Shown piece after piece: positions 6,618 to 16,951 of a stretch of 64,000 bases of DNA. Origin of the DNA: a virus. The notes under the pieces are model-generated. The model searched no databases and had not been told where the DNA came from. It worked only from the letters and a program-made list of their open reading frames with translations. Position 1 is the first letter of the stretch, and each line of letters starts with the position of its first letter. Location: the IMG/VR virus record IMGVR_UViG_3300024520_000050, positions 62,001-126,000 of that record; one strand, written 5' to 3'. Position numbers and translations under genes: made by a program.

Positions 6618-9600
6618 TGATGAAGGATATACAACAAATAAATAAAGGTCTTGTAAAAGATATTAATCAGGAGTTCCAACCCGAAGCTACATATCGATTT
6701 ATGTTGAATGGAATGTTAGAAACATTAATTGGTGAGAAAGGTGGTGTTGCTAATGAACGTGGTAATGTTATCATCTTGGCAACTCCATCTGGTATAACAA
6801 GTCCTAATGTAATTGGAGATTGTTTATTGCCTAATCAAGATAAAGTAATATTTATCACAGGTAATGATGGGAATCAAGAAGTTCAAATTATAGGACTACA
6901 TAAAGAGAATAACACATTTGTTGAATTAGTACGAACTGAATGTCTTGAATTCTCTCAATGTGATCAAATAGATTGTATCTTTAAAGTACATAATGGTTGC
7001 GATATAATTATATATTTTACAGATCATGCAAATAAATATAAGAGTATTAATATTACAGCTATTGAAAATACTAATCGTTATATTAATCCTACTCATGCAC
7101 CATGGACAGGAGCTCCTGTAGGAACATTACCAAATATACCAACAGTAGATCCTGGTGTAGGAATAGGAACATATGGATGGCAATGTGATGCATTCTTTTT
7201 AACTCCAGTATCTGAGCATCCAAATATTTACTTTCATAAACAAAGTAGTAATGGTAACTTACGTACAGGAGCTTATACATTTTTTGTTAGGTTATTAGAT
7301 TTAGATTTAAATCCAACAGATTGGATTGCATGGTCAAATCCAATATACGTAAAACAAGGTGATTTTAATTTTAATACACCTTCGGATAATACAGATGGTT
7401 TCTATTCAGATGTAACAGTAGAAAAGTTTACACCTCGTTCACTTAGTTTAATTATAGATAATCTTGATATTAACTTTCAGTATTATGAAATAGGAATAAT
7501 GGAAAGAAGTTTAAATACAGGACTTCCTACATTTGCATATAGAACTGGTCAACGTAGAATACCACCTGCTGTAGCTCCAGCTACCAACGGAAGTGATATT
7601 TTCGTATTCAATGATGTAAGTGATTCAAGATTCATTACAACTGATATTGCATCATTACTTACAAAGACGCGTAAGATAGATGTGGTACAAGCACACAGTC
7701 AAATTAATAATAGATTAGTTGTAGGTAACATTGCTGGTACTACAAGAGATTGGTCATCATTTCAACAAGTTAGTAATGATATTCAAGTAGAATACTTTAC
7801 ATATAATAATGTTGGAATTGATGGAGTAAGTTGTGATGATAAGCATCATTTTGTTAGTACAGGTCAAATCTCATTAGATTATGAAATAGCAAATAACGTG
7901 GCAACGCCTGCTACTGCAGTAGGAGTTAATTATAGTTCTCCTGAATTCTTATCATATGGAATGTCACTTATGCGTGATGAAGTTTATGCATTAGGTATTA
8001 TTTATGTATTTAGTGATGGATCAGAATCTCCTGTATTTCATATACCAGGAAGACCTAAATTTAGTAATGTTGCATTAGATTGGACTATTGATGGAGATAT
8101 TGCAGTAACTGCATGGGATATTGGTGGTTACGATTATGCAGCTTATGCACAATTAATACAATCTACTTCTCATGCTACATTAGATGTATTTGCAGGAGCT
8201 GTATTAGCAGCAGGGTTAGGTTTGTTTGATGGTCAAGTATTAAGTCTTGGAACTGAAGGAGTTGGTGTACCTCATACTGATACAGGAACATGGGCAAGTA
8301 ATTTCCTTACTAATTTACCGCAAGATGATGTAATTTCAAATGTAGAAGATGATGAATATAAATATTTATATGGGTTTAAAGATCATATAACTTGTTGTTA
8401 TCATGTTCCATTTACAAATAATGCATGTCAAACAACTGACTTAGAAAGATGGCAATATTATAATACAGCAATACGTCGTAAAACTACAGCTGTGTGGATT
8501 GCTACTGCAGATGATAAACCAACACTAAGTGGTTCTAATCCAACGTATACATTCGAAGGTGGTTACCGTGGAGTTCCTGGTTACTTCAATACAGGTTTAG
8601 AATATCCTGCTATATTAGATTGTAGTGGAACTCGTATTTATCCAGAAGGGCCTGTAAGACATCATAGAATGCCAGATCATCGTATAGAACAAATATTCGA
8701 TTATAATGAAGCAACATATGATTTTTCTTTGCTCGGAGCTGGAGGACCAGCAAGAATGAATAATGCGGCATGGTTAGCATTAAGTAATATCCAAGTTGGT
8801 GCTAATTATGCAGCCGGAGAACCTTGGGCGATGAGTCATGCAGAGAAATCATTAAAATTATATCCTCTTGGTCTTAATCTACATAATGTAGAACCGCCAA
8901 CAGAATATAGAGATGAAGTCGTAGGATATTATATTGTTAGATCTGATAGAACTAATAATAAGACTGTAATTGATAAAGGGTTCATGAATGTATGTGATAC
9001 AAGCATTTCTGCAAGACATTGGCCTACAACGGGTTTTGGAGAAGGATTAGAAGCTGTTGACAAATTTAGTGCATTAGAGAATAATACAATGCATACAACT
9101 GATTTCTTCTTAACTCCTACTCACCCAGATCAAGTAACTGAATCTTTTTTCATCCCTGCAGATCCAACCAAAGCAGGTAATGGACATAGAATACCAACAC
9201 ATAGTTGGTGGAACATAATGGAGATACATACTCCTAAAAGTACATTTAATGAAAGAGAAACATTACAAGCAGATTATATTAAGTTAGAATCTACTGTATT
9301 TGGTGATATGTTTTTTGATAGTGAATTAATTCCATGGCCTACTACAATTACAGGTACATCATACGTAGAAAGATATGCAGCAACAGGATGGAATACAGGC
9401 GCAAGTCTTATGTTAAATAGACATAAGTATCCACGTGTACAAAATATATCTGCAAGACATGTTTGGTCATTTATATATAATATACCTCTTTCAGGATTAG
9501 CATATACTGATTATAATGAATCAACATCTACTTCAGGATTAGGACAAAATAGTACTACCCTTTGGAATAAGTTCCAGAAACAACGTAGTCTAGTAGCTAG

Positions 9601-11998
9601 ATATCATCAATCATGTACAGCAGTAGAACCACGATTTAACAATGATCCAGCTGCAGTATTAAGTATAGTAAGTGACACCGCGGCATTACTTTCTAATAAT
9701 AAATCAACATGCGATCTTAATAGACCATTTTATTATGATCAATTAAAGATGGATGTTATTGATGATTTTGCTAAAAGTATGTATTCGGCAACATCATTGC
9801 ACTATGGTATAGATAGATTTATGAATCGTGGAGATGCTTCAGCAGCATACTATGGTACAGAATCTTGGGCTCATTTTTCTAATGTAACTTCATATCATAA
9901 ATGGTCAATACCAAATTCACCATACATGTATTATGTTGGATTAAAATCAACAGCTGTACCTTATGAAGATTTCGATGCTATTAAGTACATCAAAATGCAT
10001 TCATACTTAATTCCGTTTGACCCAGTAACTAATCCAACAGTACAAGATTTTCCTGTAACTGGAGGAGATACATTCATTCAAAGATTTCAATTTGAAAAAG
10101 GAATGTGGGAAATGGAAGATCCAGCTAAAATTGGTACACCTAAAGATAATACTTTTGCTAAATTTTGTACATCATTGACAGTTGGTTATGTGGAATCAGA
10201 AATTAATAGTCAATTTAGACATTTACAGAATGGTGATTTATTTAGAACTTATCCATTTAATGATAGGAAAGGATATTATAACTTTCTTTATTATTCAAAT
10301 GAATTACATGGAACAACACAAGATGAAGTAGATGCATACCATTTAAAACAAGAAATATTCTATAGGTATAAAATAGATTATTCAAATGTTAATGAAGATG
10401 TTCCTGTATTTCCATTACCTAGTACATTTGATTTCTGTTCAAGTTGTTCAGAATCATTTCCAAATACAATACTTTATTCAGAAATATCATTAGATAGTCA
10501 AGTACAAGATTTCTATAAACTATTTTTAACTAATTCAGAGAAAGCTATTCCTTCATACACAGGATCTATTCAAGACTTATTTGTTAAGAATTCAGATTTA
10601 TATGTGCATACAGAAAATAACTTATGGAAGTTATCAGTAGCACCACAAACTATGAAGACTAGTGCAGATACAGTTGAAGTAGGTCAAGGTGAATTCTTAG
10701 AACGTGATCCAATTAAATTATTTAATAATGAGGACGGTTTTGCAAGAGGTGGAACTATTGATAAATTTGCGTCCGTATTTGGCTCAAATGGTGAACTCAT
10801 TTGGTTAGATCGTAATGGAGGAACAGTTTATGCTTTAAGTGGAGAAGGGCCCAAAATATTATCCAATAAAGGTATGTCTAGATGGTTTAGTAATAATTCC
10901 GAAGTTGAATTAGATACTCAATTTAGAGCATTAACATCTTTACCTTATCCACACAAAGGAACTGCATGTAATATAAATGTAGGATACAAGGGCGTATTGG
11001 ATCCAGAACATAATAGATATATCTTAACAAAGAAAGATTATAAATTATTACCTTCAGTGTTAGTTGCAAATGTAACTAATGGTCAACCTATAGCTGAATT
11101 GACTATTGTAGCTGGTGTATATAATCCAGCAACAATAATAGGTCAATACTATTATGATAATGATGGATTCTATGTAGGTATTGCAGTTGGTACAGATCCA
11201 GCATTAAAGAGTACATTAGTATCAGATATTGATTATAATGATGAATTACTTGCAGAGAATAAATCATGGACTATATCATACTCATTAAAGGATCAATCAT
11301 GGGCATCATTTCATTCATATATTCCTAACTGGATGTATAATGATACACATACATTTTATTCATTTGTAGATAATACTACAAGCAACATTAACTTGTCAAT
11401 ATGGGAACATAATTATGGTGAATTCACTGATTATTATGGAACTAAATTTGATTTCATTATAGATTATATATATAAGAAGAATCCATATCAAGAGAAAACA
11501 TTTGATACAATTGAATATACATCAAATGTATGGTTAGAAGATCTAAGTACAAACAGATGGATTGAAGTACCATTTACTACATTTGACAGATTCTATGTAT
11601 ATAACAACAATCAATTAAGTAATCTTAAAACTGTAACTGTTGGTAATTTAACACCTTATGCTAATTTAGCATATACGGTTGGTGATGCTACTGCACATAA
11701 GACTAGAAATATTTGGAAGATTAATAGACTTAGAGATATGGCTGTCAGTAGACTAGCTTTAAGTGAAAGTTTATTTAGTACAGATTGGTCTGAAGCAACA
11801 TATCAAACACAATTTGATAATGGATTTGGTTATATTGATCATGTTATTAATCCAGCTGCTATTGATGTAACTAAATCTGTTTATACAATTGAAAGATTAA
11901 CTGATAAATACTTGGGTGTTAGACTCTTTTTTAATCCAGCTAGTGATTACAAAATAACATTTAATTTACTAAGTGGACAAAAGCGCATAAAAATTTAA
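6617..11998 (+). CDS. Muzzle/stabilization protein (crAss-like tail)
   Basis: This 1,793-residue protein starts MMKDIQQINKGLVKDINQEF and continues with FMLNGMLETLIGEKGGVANERGN. This opening is characteristic of the protein annotated as stabilization or structural protein in crAss-like phages, the muzzle of the tail in the PhiCrAss001 structural model. The body is beta-rich, with many W, Y, G, D and N residues and little charge clustering, as expected for a propeller-and-sandwich assembly. A CSSCSES element lies near residues 1275-1281. ATG codons at 6617 and 6620 are both possible starts. At about 200 kDa it is among the larger members of its type (inference from general knowledge). It follows the ring genes and precedes the cargo genes. 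Confidence 0.75.
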   Translation: MMKDIQQINKGLVKDINQEFQPEATYRFMLNGMLETLIGEKGGVANERGNVIILATPSGITSPNVIGDCLLPNQDKVIFITGNDGNQEVQIIGLHKENNTFVELVRTECLEFSQCDQIDCIFKVHNGCDIIIYFTDHANKYKSINITAIENTNRYINPTHAPWTGAPVGTLPNIPTVDPGVGIGTYGWQCDAFFLTPVSEHPNIYFHKQSSNGNLRTGAYTFFVRLLDLDLNPTDWIAWSNPIYVKQGDFNFNTPSDNTDGFYSDVTVEKFTPRSLSLIIDNLDINFQYYEIGIMERSLNTGLPTFAYRTGQRRIPPAVAPATNGSDIFVFNDVSDSRFITTDIASLLTKTRKIDVVQAHSQINNRLVVGNIAGTTRDWSSFQQVSNDIQVEYFTYNNVGIDGVSCDDKHHFVSTGQISLDYEIANNVATPATAVGVNYSSPEFLSYGMSLMRDEVYALGIIYVFSDGSESPVFHIPGRPKFSNVALDWTIDGDIAVTAWDIGGYDYAAYAQLIQSTSHATLDVFAGAVLAAGLGLFDGQVLSLGTEGVGVPHTDTGTWASNFLTNLPQDDVISNVEDDEYKYLYGFKDHITCCYHVPFTNNACQTTDLERWQYYNTAIRRKTTAVWIATADDKPTLSGSNPTYTFEGGYRGVPGYFNTGLEYPAILDCSGTRIYPEGPVRHHRMPDHRIEQIFDYNEATYDFSLLGAGGPARMNNAAWLALSNIQVGANYAAGEPWAMSHAEKSLKLYPLGLNLHNVEPPTEYRDEVVGYYIVRSDRTNNKTVIDKGFMNVCDTSISARHWPTTGFGEGLEAVDKFSALENNTMHTTDFFLTPTHPDQVTESFFIPADPTKAGNGHRIPTHSWWNIMEIHTPKSTFNERETLQADYIKLESTVFGDMFFDSELIPWPTTITGTSYVERYAATGWNTGASLMLNRHKYPRVQNISARHVWSFIYNIPLSGLAYTDYNESTSTSGLGQNSTTLWNKFQKQRSLVARYHQSCTAVEPRFNNDPAAVLSIVSDTAALLSNNKSTCDLNRPFYYDQLKMDVIDDFAKSMYSATSLHYGIDRFMNRGDASAAYYGTESWAHFSNVTSYHKWSIPNSPYMYYVGLKSTAVPYEDFDAIKYIKMHSYLIPFDPVTNPTVQDFPVTGGDTFIQRFQFEKGMWEMEDPAKIGTPKDNTFAKFCTSLTVGYVESEINSQFRHLQNGDLFRTYPFNDRKGYYNFLYYSNELHGTTQDEVDAYHLKQEIFYRYKIDYSNVNEDVPVFPLPSTFDFCSSCSESFPNTILYSEISLDSQVQDFYKLFLTNSEKAIPSYTGSIQDLFVKNSDLYVHTENNLWKLSVAPQTMKTSADTVEVGQGEFLERDPIKLFNNEDGFARGGTIDKFASVFGSNGELIWLDRNGGTVYALSGEGPKILSNKGMSRWFSNNSEVELDTQFRALTSLPYPHKGTACNINVGYKGVLDPEHNRYILTKKDYKLLPSVLVANVTNGQPIAELTIVAGVYNPATIIGQYYYDNDGFYVGIAVGTDPALKSTLVSDIDYNDELLAENKSWTISYSLKDQSWASFHSYIPNWMYNDTHTFYSFVDNTTSNINLSIWEHNYGEFTDYYGTKFDFIIDYIYKKNPYQEKTFDTIEYTSNVWLEDLSTNRWIEVPFTTFDRFYVYNNNQLSNLKTVTVGNLTPYANLAYTVGDATAHKTRNIWKINRLRDMAVSRLALSESLFSTDWSEATYQTQFDNGFGYIDHVINPAAIDVTKSVYTIERLTDKYLGVRLFFNPASDYKITFNLLSGQKRIKI

Positions 11999-12018
11999 TT
12001 ATAATTAAAATTAACAAA

Positions 12019-15000
12019 ATGAAAAAAATAACTTTGTATAAAAAGGGTGGTAAGCTTTACTACAAGAAAGGTGGTAAGATGTGCTTATACCAAGGTGGAG
12101 GCCCAATAAGATACAGAAAGAAAGCTAAGAACACACTTAATACTTATCAGAATTCTGGTACTATTGGATTCGACGATAATCCTTCATTCTCTAGTCAATA
12201 TGGTAATAATGATTACAATATTACTCAAAAGAATCCTTACAGTAATAATACTGTATTAGATCAAAGTGCTGGCAAAAAGAAAAATAGCTATAATAACACT
12301 ATGGGTCAAATTTCTAATTATGCTAATATTGCAGGAGCTGGATTAAGTATGATACCTAAAGAAGAAACTACATTTGGTGGTACAGATATAGGAAAGAGTG
12401 CTTTTGGTAGAAGTCATGGAACTACAGGAGATGTTCGTGGTTTTATGGATTCAACTAGTTCTGCTGTCCCTGTTTGGGGAGCGATTGCAAATGCAACTAG
12501 AGGATTAACAGACACTATAGACCAAAAGGATGAATATGGTGTGTCTAAATCAGGTGTAGGTGCATTCTTTGGTAATGCCATGTCACCAAGTAAATCAATA
12601 ACTGAATCTATTGGTATAGGTCAGGATTATGGTGCGGGAAGTGGAATAGCAAATTTCTTAACTTTTGGATTATCTGGTAAAGCACAAAAAGAAGCAACTA
12701 GAGGAAAAGTAGAAGCTGAAAATGATTGGTTAGATAATCGTAAAAGTCAATTTGATACAAGTCAAAATACAAATCAAAACTATGCTAAAGATGGTAAAGA
12801 TATTCGTATAACTCCATATAATTCAATTAATAATCCTAATATTGAGTATAATGCTGAAGTTGAAAATGGCGAAATAATTATTGGAGATGGAATAAGTTCA
12901 TTACAACATGGTGGTAATTCTACATCATCAATGGTATCTCCTTATGCAGTTAAACTTAGTGGAGATAAACATAGTCAAGATTCAGATGGCGATGGTCAAT
13001 ATGGTATTCCAGTTAAAGCTCAAGAAGGAATGTATGTTGCTTCTAATTACTTAGGATTAAATGGTAAGAAGGCTAGAAAAGGTCAAAAGACTGTTGCTAA
13101 ATCAATGGAGCCACTTGTAGAATCATTAGCTATGGCAGAGAAAGGTGGTGATGTATATAATACTAATCCAGAATTAGTTAAACATCAACTTGCTGAATTA
13201 GAAGTAATGAAGAATGAGGCTGAGAAGAATAAGGCAGCTGAAGAACTAAAGAAAATGTTAAGTAAGAAGGATCGTAATATGGCTGAGATTAGTCAGTTTA
13301 TTCAAGAGAATGCTGAATACTTAATGCCGCAACAAACACCTCAACAACAAGAAGGTCCTCTACCAGAAATGGCACAAGGTCAACAACAAATGGCTCAAAC
13401 AGGTGGTAAATTACAAGGACCCATCCGTAATGACTTAAAGCAACATGCAACAGATGAGTTAGGTGTTCCTCAATCTATGGTTGATCAAGCACAAGATGTT
13501 GATCCTGGTAAAATAGCTTTTGCAGATCCAGGAGCATATACGGGTCAATCAGGTCAAGAGTATGAAACAGAGTCAAGTATAAATGATCAAGTAATTCCTG
13601 CTAGTGAAGCAGAGGAATTTATAGTAGAAGATACTGATGAATATACTGATTCACGTGAAGGGGCTACTGCAGATGAAACAACTCTAGGAGAACGTGCAGG
13701 TAAATCAGAATATACTGGTACATCTAACTTAATTCAAGAGAAGATGCAAGAAGTATTAGGTCCTAAAATGAAATCAGGACAAGTATTCTCTGAAGATGGT
13801 GGATTACATCCAGATGTGATAGAAAAAGGTGTTAAAGAAGGTATTCCTCGTAAAGCATTAATGGACGCTACAAGAAAAAGTATTACTGATGGTCAAGTTG
13901 GATCATGGTTAGGTATTAAAATGCAAGATGCAATTGGCGTTCGTACATTAGGTGGAAAGAATAAAGTAGATCCAGCAGTTAGTGGTAGATCACAAAACTT
14001 ATATAATAATGAAGAATTAAACTGGGCTGAAAATATACGTCAGAAAATTGAAGATAATGAAGGTATAGTACCTTCAGAATATACTGATTTACCAGAAGAT
14101 CTTTTAACTCAACTTACTAATTTAGCTAGATCAGGTAAACAAGCTCATGAGGGTACATTTGGTACATCATTGTCTAATTCATTTAGAGAAGCTAATACAC
14201 GTGGTACTGAAGAAATAGATCGTCAAGAAGCTGTAACATATAAATCTGGAGAAGAAGAAGGAGATAGGATTGATAGAAATACAGATCTTTCAACTGATGA
14301 AAGAGCAGGTAATATTAAATCATTTGGCGATGCATTTAAATTTGCTAATAAGAGTGATGATTTAGCAGATGAACCTTTCTTTACTTATAAAGGTCATACA
14401 TACTCAAAGAAAACAAGAACAGAAGATCCTGAATTAGCTAAAGCATCTGATGCTGCTGCTATTGCAGGTGAACGAGAAATACAACCAGAAAGACAAACAA
14501 CAATTAAGAATCAAACAATAAACAAAGAAGTAATGAATCCGAATAGTAGATTAAGTAAAATCATGCGTAAAAAACGTGGTGGACCAATGAGATATCGTAA
14601 TGGTGGATTAACACAATATCAATCAGGAGACCCTATAGAATTATCAAAAATTCAACAATTACCACCACAATTTCATACATGGCCAAAACAAGCCCAGATT
14701 CAATTTTTGAATCAAACAGCTAAAACTAATCCAGAATTAGCTCGTCAGTGGGCAGCTGAATATCAACAAAATAATAAAGTTAAAATGGTTAATGGAGTAC
14801 CTACAAATGTTCCTAATAGTAGAACAGTAGTAACTGATAATACTCAAGCAGGATTTGATGCTAGAAATCTTGCTGCAGATAAGCAAAGACAAATTGATGC
14901 ACAAAATCTTAATAAAGCAGTAACTGATCCTACTAGTATACATACAAGTAGTAAGAGATTACCTGATGCAGGACAAACAGGAGTAAGAACTGTAGGTAAT

Positions 15001-15552
15001 ACAGAATACAACCAACCAATCAAAAAGGATTATAATAATCCTTCGATTAAAATGAATGGTGGATATACAAATGGTATGAACTATAATTATAGTGCTGCAG
15101 GAATGGTACAACCTATCTATCAAGCAGGTGGAGAAACAGGATGGACTAATGACTTAGCACATTCAACTGTCTTTCAAGAAGGTGGAATGATGCCAGGACA
15201 AGAGCAAGAAATGCAACCAGGAGCAGAGTCTAATGCACACGCGCAACAATTAATGGGAGAAGAAGGACAAGCTCCTATGGAAGGAGATCCAAATGCACAA
15301 CCTGAACAAGGTGGACAAGTACCACCTCAGATTGCACAACTTGCACCTGAAGTACAACAAGTGTTCATGCAATTACCTCCAGAAGCACAAGAACAAATCT
15401 TACAATTACCTCCTGAGCAAATGGAAGTAGCTATTATGACTATAGCACAACAAATGCAACAACAACAAGGTGGAGGACAACCACAACAAGGTGGACAACA
15501 GCAAGGACCAGGATCACAAGTCCCACAAGGAGTAGTTGATCAAATGGGTTAA
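12019..15552 (+). CDS. Cargo-type protein 1 with Q-x-GG motifs
   Basis: This 1,177-residue protein is basic and motif-dense at the N-terminus (residues 8-50: KKGGKLYYKKGGKMC, LYQGGGPIRYR, TYQNSGTIG). Further copies are RGGPMRYRNGG and QYQSGDPI near residue 855, YQAGGETG near 1035 and FQEGGMMPG near 1055. A short helical region rich in Lys and Glu lies near residues 395-420. The last 110 residues are low-complexity Gln, Pro and Gly (for example QQQQGGGQPQQGG). Its position directly after the muzzle gene matches the first ejected cargo protein of crAss-like phages. No catalytic motif is recognised. The GG motifs recur in the next two proteins and may be processing or docking sites. Confidence 0.6.
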   Translation: MKKITLYKKGGKLYYKKGGKMCLYQGGGPIRYRKKAKNTLNTYQNSGTIGFDDNPSFSSQYGNNDYNITQKNPYSNNTVLDQSAGKKKNSYNNTMGQISNYANIAGAGLSMIPKEETTFGGTDIGKSAFGRSHGTTGDVRGFMDSTSSAVPVWGAIANATRGLTDTIDQKDEYGVSKSGVGAFFGNAMSPSKSITESIGIGQDYGAGSGIANFLTFGLSGKAQKEATRGKVEAENDWLDNRKSQFDTSQNTNQNYAKDGKDIRITPYNSINNPNIEYNAEVENGEIIIGDGISSLQHGGNSTSSMVSPYAVKLSGDKHSQDSDGDGQYGIPVKAQEGMYVASNYLGLNGKKARKGQKTVAKSMEPLVESLAMAEKGGDVYNTNPELVKHQLAELEVMKNEAEKNKAAEELKKMLSKKDRNMAEISQFIQENAEYLMPQQTPQQQEGPLPEMAQGQQQMAQTGGKLQGPIRNDLKQHATDELGVPQSMVDQAQDVDPGKIAFADPGAYTGQSGQEYETESSINDQVIPASEAEEFIVEDTDEYTDSREGATADETTLGERAGKSEYTGTSNLIQEKMQEVLGPKMKSGQVFSEDGGLHPDVIEKGVKEGIPRKALMDATRKSITDGQVGSWLGIKMQDAIGVRTLGGKNKVDPAVSGRSQNLYNNEELNWAENIRQKIEDNEGIVPSEYTDLPEDLLTQLTNLARSGKQAHEGTFGTSLSNSFREANTRGTEEIDRQEAVTYKSGEEEGDRIDRNTDLSTDERAGNIKSFGDAFKFANKSDDLADEPFFTYKGHTYSKKTRTEDPELAKASDAAAIAGEREIQPERQTTIKNQTINKEVMNPNSRLSKIMRKKRGGPMRYRNGGLTQYQSGDPIELSKIQQLPPQFHTWPKQAQIQFLNQTAKTNPELARQWAAEYQQNNKVKMVNGVPTNVPNSRTVVTDNTQAGFDARNLAADKQRQIDAQNLNKAVTDPTSIHTSSKRLPDAGQTGVRTVGNTEYNQPIKKDYNNPSIKMNGGYTNGMNYNYSAAGMVQPIYQAGGETGWTNDLAHSTVFQEGGMMPGQEQEMQPGAESNAHAQQLMGEEGQAPMEGDPNAQPEQGGQVPPQIAQLAPEVQQVFMQLPPEAQEQILQLPPEQMEVAIMTIAQQMQQQQGGGQPQQGGQQQGPGSQVPQGVVDQMG
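15160..15549 (+). repeat. Gln/Pro/Gly-rich low-complexity coding tract
   Basis: The 3' end of the first cargo gene is dominated by CAA, CCA, GGA and GGT codons, encoding runs of Gln with Gly and Pro. It probably encodes a disordered tail. Imperfect CAACAA and GGTGGA runs make it prone to length change. Confidence 0.6.
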
Positions 15553-15559
15553 TACTATT

Positions 15560-15605
15560 TAGAATAAGTAGAGCGTGGGTTTATATCTATGCTTTACTTA
15601 TTCTA
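15560..15605. promoter_or_regulatory. Long hairpin between two cargo genes
   Basis: TAGAATAAGTAGAGC (15560-15574) pairs with GCTTTACTTATTCTA (15591-15605), a 15-bp stem with one G-U pair around a 16-base loop. It is followed by a T-rich stretch, but not a compact T run. It lies in the 117-base gap between the first and second cargo genes. It could be a partial terminator, an RNA-processing site or a stabiliser that sets relative amounts of the cargo proteins. Confidence 0.5.
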
Positions 15606-15669
15606 TCTATATTTTGTTTAAATTAATTCCAACCACAGCATAACAATTGTATATCCTAATTAAATAACC

Positions 15670-16941
15670 ATGGCTAAAAAGAAAAATAAAATACATATAA
15701 AGAAATCTAAACGTGGTACTTTTATTAAAGCTGCTAAGAAGAAAGGCATGTCTACTCAGGCATTTGCTAGTCTTGTATTAGCTAATAAAGATAAGTACTC
15801 ATCAGCTATGGTTAAGAAGGCTAATTTTGCTAAGAACTCAACTAAGTTCAAGCATCAAATTGGTGGGGATATTAATAAACAACAAGGAGGAAAGATTGTA
15901 CGTGCGCCCAGAGGTTATCATTGGATGAAACAAAGTAGTAATGACTACAACTTAATGAGACATGAAGATAATTTTATACCTCATACTAAAGCTTCACAAG
16001 AAGTTAAATTCCCTATACAGAAGAGACACCAATTAGGTGGCGACTTAACATTTCCTAATGCGAAGTCATATAATCAAATAGGAACTATTCCAAATAATAA
16101 AATAAATCATACTCCTTCAACTATGAAAAGAAATGAAGGTAGACCTATTATGAATTATCGCGATAAAGGTTTATTTCAATCAGGAGGTTCTATTAACATA
16201 AGCTCAATAGATCAAAATCAATTCTTACATCCAGCAGATTCAAATAGATTAAGTTATAAAACTAATCCTATAGGAACATCAATAATGATACGAAACAAAT
16301 ATCAATATCCTGCATTACATTTACCTGTATTAAAAACGAAAAATACAAATAGATTTAATATTGACTTAGGCAAAAAAGGATTTAAAGCAAAAGCTAATTA
16401 TCAGGTTAATCCTAATTTATCTATCACAGGACAATTTAAATATAAAACTAAACGAGGTCCACATGGACAAGTAGGATTAAAATATACACCAAATACTTAT
16501 CAACAAGGTGGGAATATAGCATCAACAGAACAAGAGTTCAAAAATGGATTAAATGATGGAATTAACGTATTCCAATTCCCCGGCAAAGGTCTAAAAAAAA
16601 TGACAATGAATCCAGAATCAGGAGCTATTGAATATCCAGTTGATTATAAAGGATATACAGATGGTGAACAAACTGATCAAGGTACAGCTAATCCAGGAGA
16701 AGACTTTAGTGTTAATGGAGATACTGTAGTTGAAACACCTAATCTATCAGAGATGGATTTTAATGCAGCCATTGCGTATGCAAATAAGAATAAATTACCT
16801 ATCTTTAGGTGGAGAGAAAATGACTATCCAATTAAGAAACATATGAAACGTCGTAAGAAGATGCAGGATGGTGGCATGTTTTCTAGTAAAGTAACAAATA
16901 AAGTAAAATTAGATCCAGGGTTCAGTCCTGATATACAATAA
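15670..16941 (+). CDS. Cargo-type protein 2 with Q-x-GG motifs
   Basis: This 423-residue, very basic protein has an N-terminal helical domain (residues 1-55, IHIKKSKRGTFIKAAKKKG then MSTQAFASLVLANKDKYS). I recall that type of domain from other Bacteroidota phage virion proteins, but it has no defined role. Q-x-GG motifs follow: KHQIGGDI, KQQGGKIV, RHQLGGDLT, LFQSGGSIN, TYQQGGNIA and MQDGGMFS. Residues about 200-275 alternate polar and hydrophobic residues in strand-like pairs separated by turns (FNIDLGKKGFKAKANYQV, LSITGQFKYKTKRG). This pattern is compatible with amphipathic beta hairpins. The near-C-terminal segment is Lys/Arg/Met-rich. It lies between two other motif-bearing proteins and is probably ejected with them. 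Confidence 0.55.
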   Translation: MAKKKNKIHIKKSKRGTFIKAAKKKGMSTQAFASLVLANKDKYSSAMVKKANFAKNSTKFKHQIGGDINKQQGGKIVRAPRGYHWMKQSSNDYNLMRHEDNFIPHTKASQEVKFPIQKRHQLGGDLTFPNAKSYNQIGTIPNNKINHTPSTMKRNEGRPIMNYRDKGLFQSGGSINISSIDQNQFLHPADSNRLSYKTNPIGTSIMIRNKYQYPALHLPVLKTKNTNRFNIDLGKKGFKAKANYQVNPNLSITGQFKYKTKRGPHGQVGLKYTPNTYQQGGNIASTEQEFKNGLNDGINVFQFPGKGLKKMTMNPESGAIEYPVDYKGYTDGEQTDQGTANPGEDFSVNGDTVVETPNLSEMDFNAAIAYANKNKLPIFRWRENDYPIKKHMKRRKKMQDGGMFSSKVTNKVKLDPGFSPDIQ

Positions 16942-16951
16942 ATTAATTATA

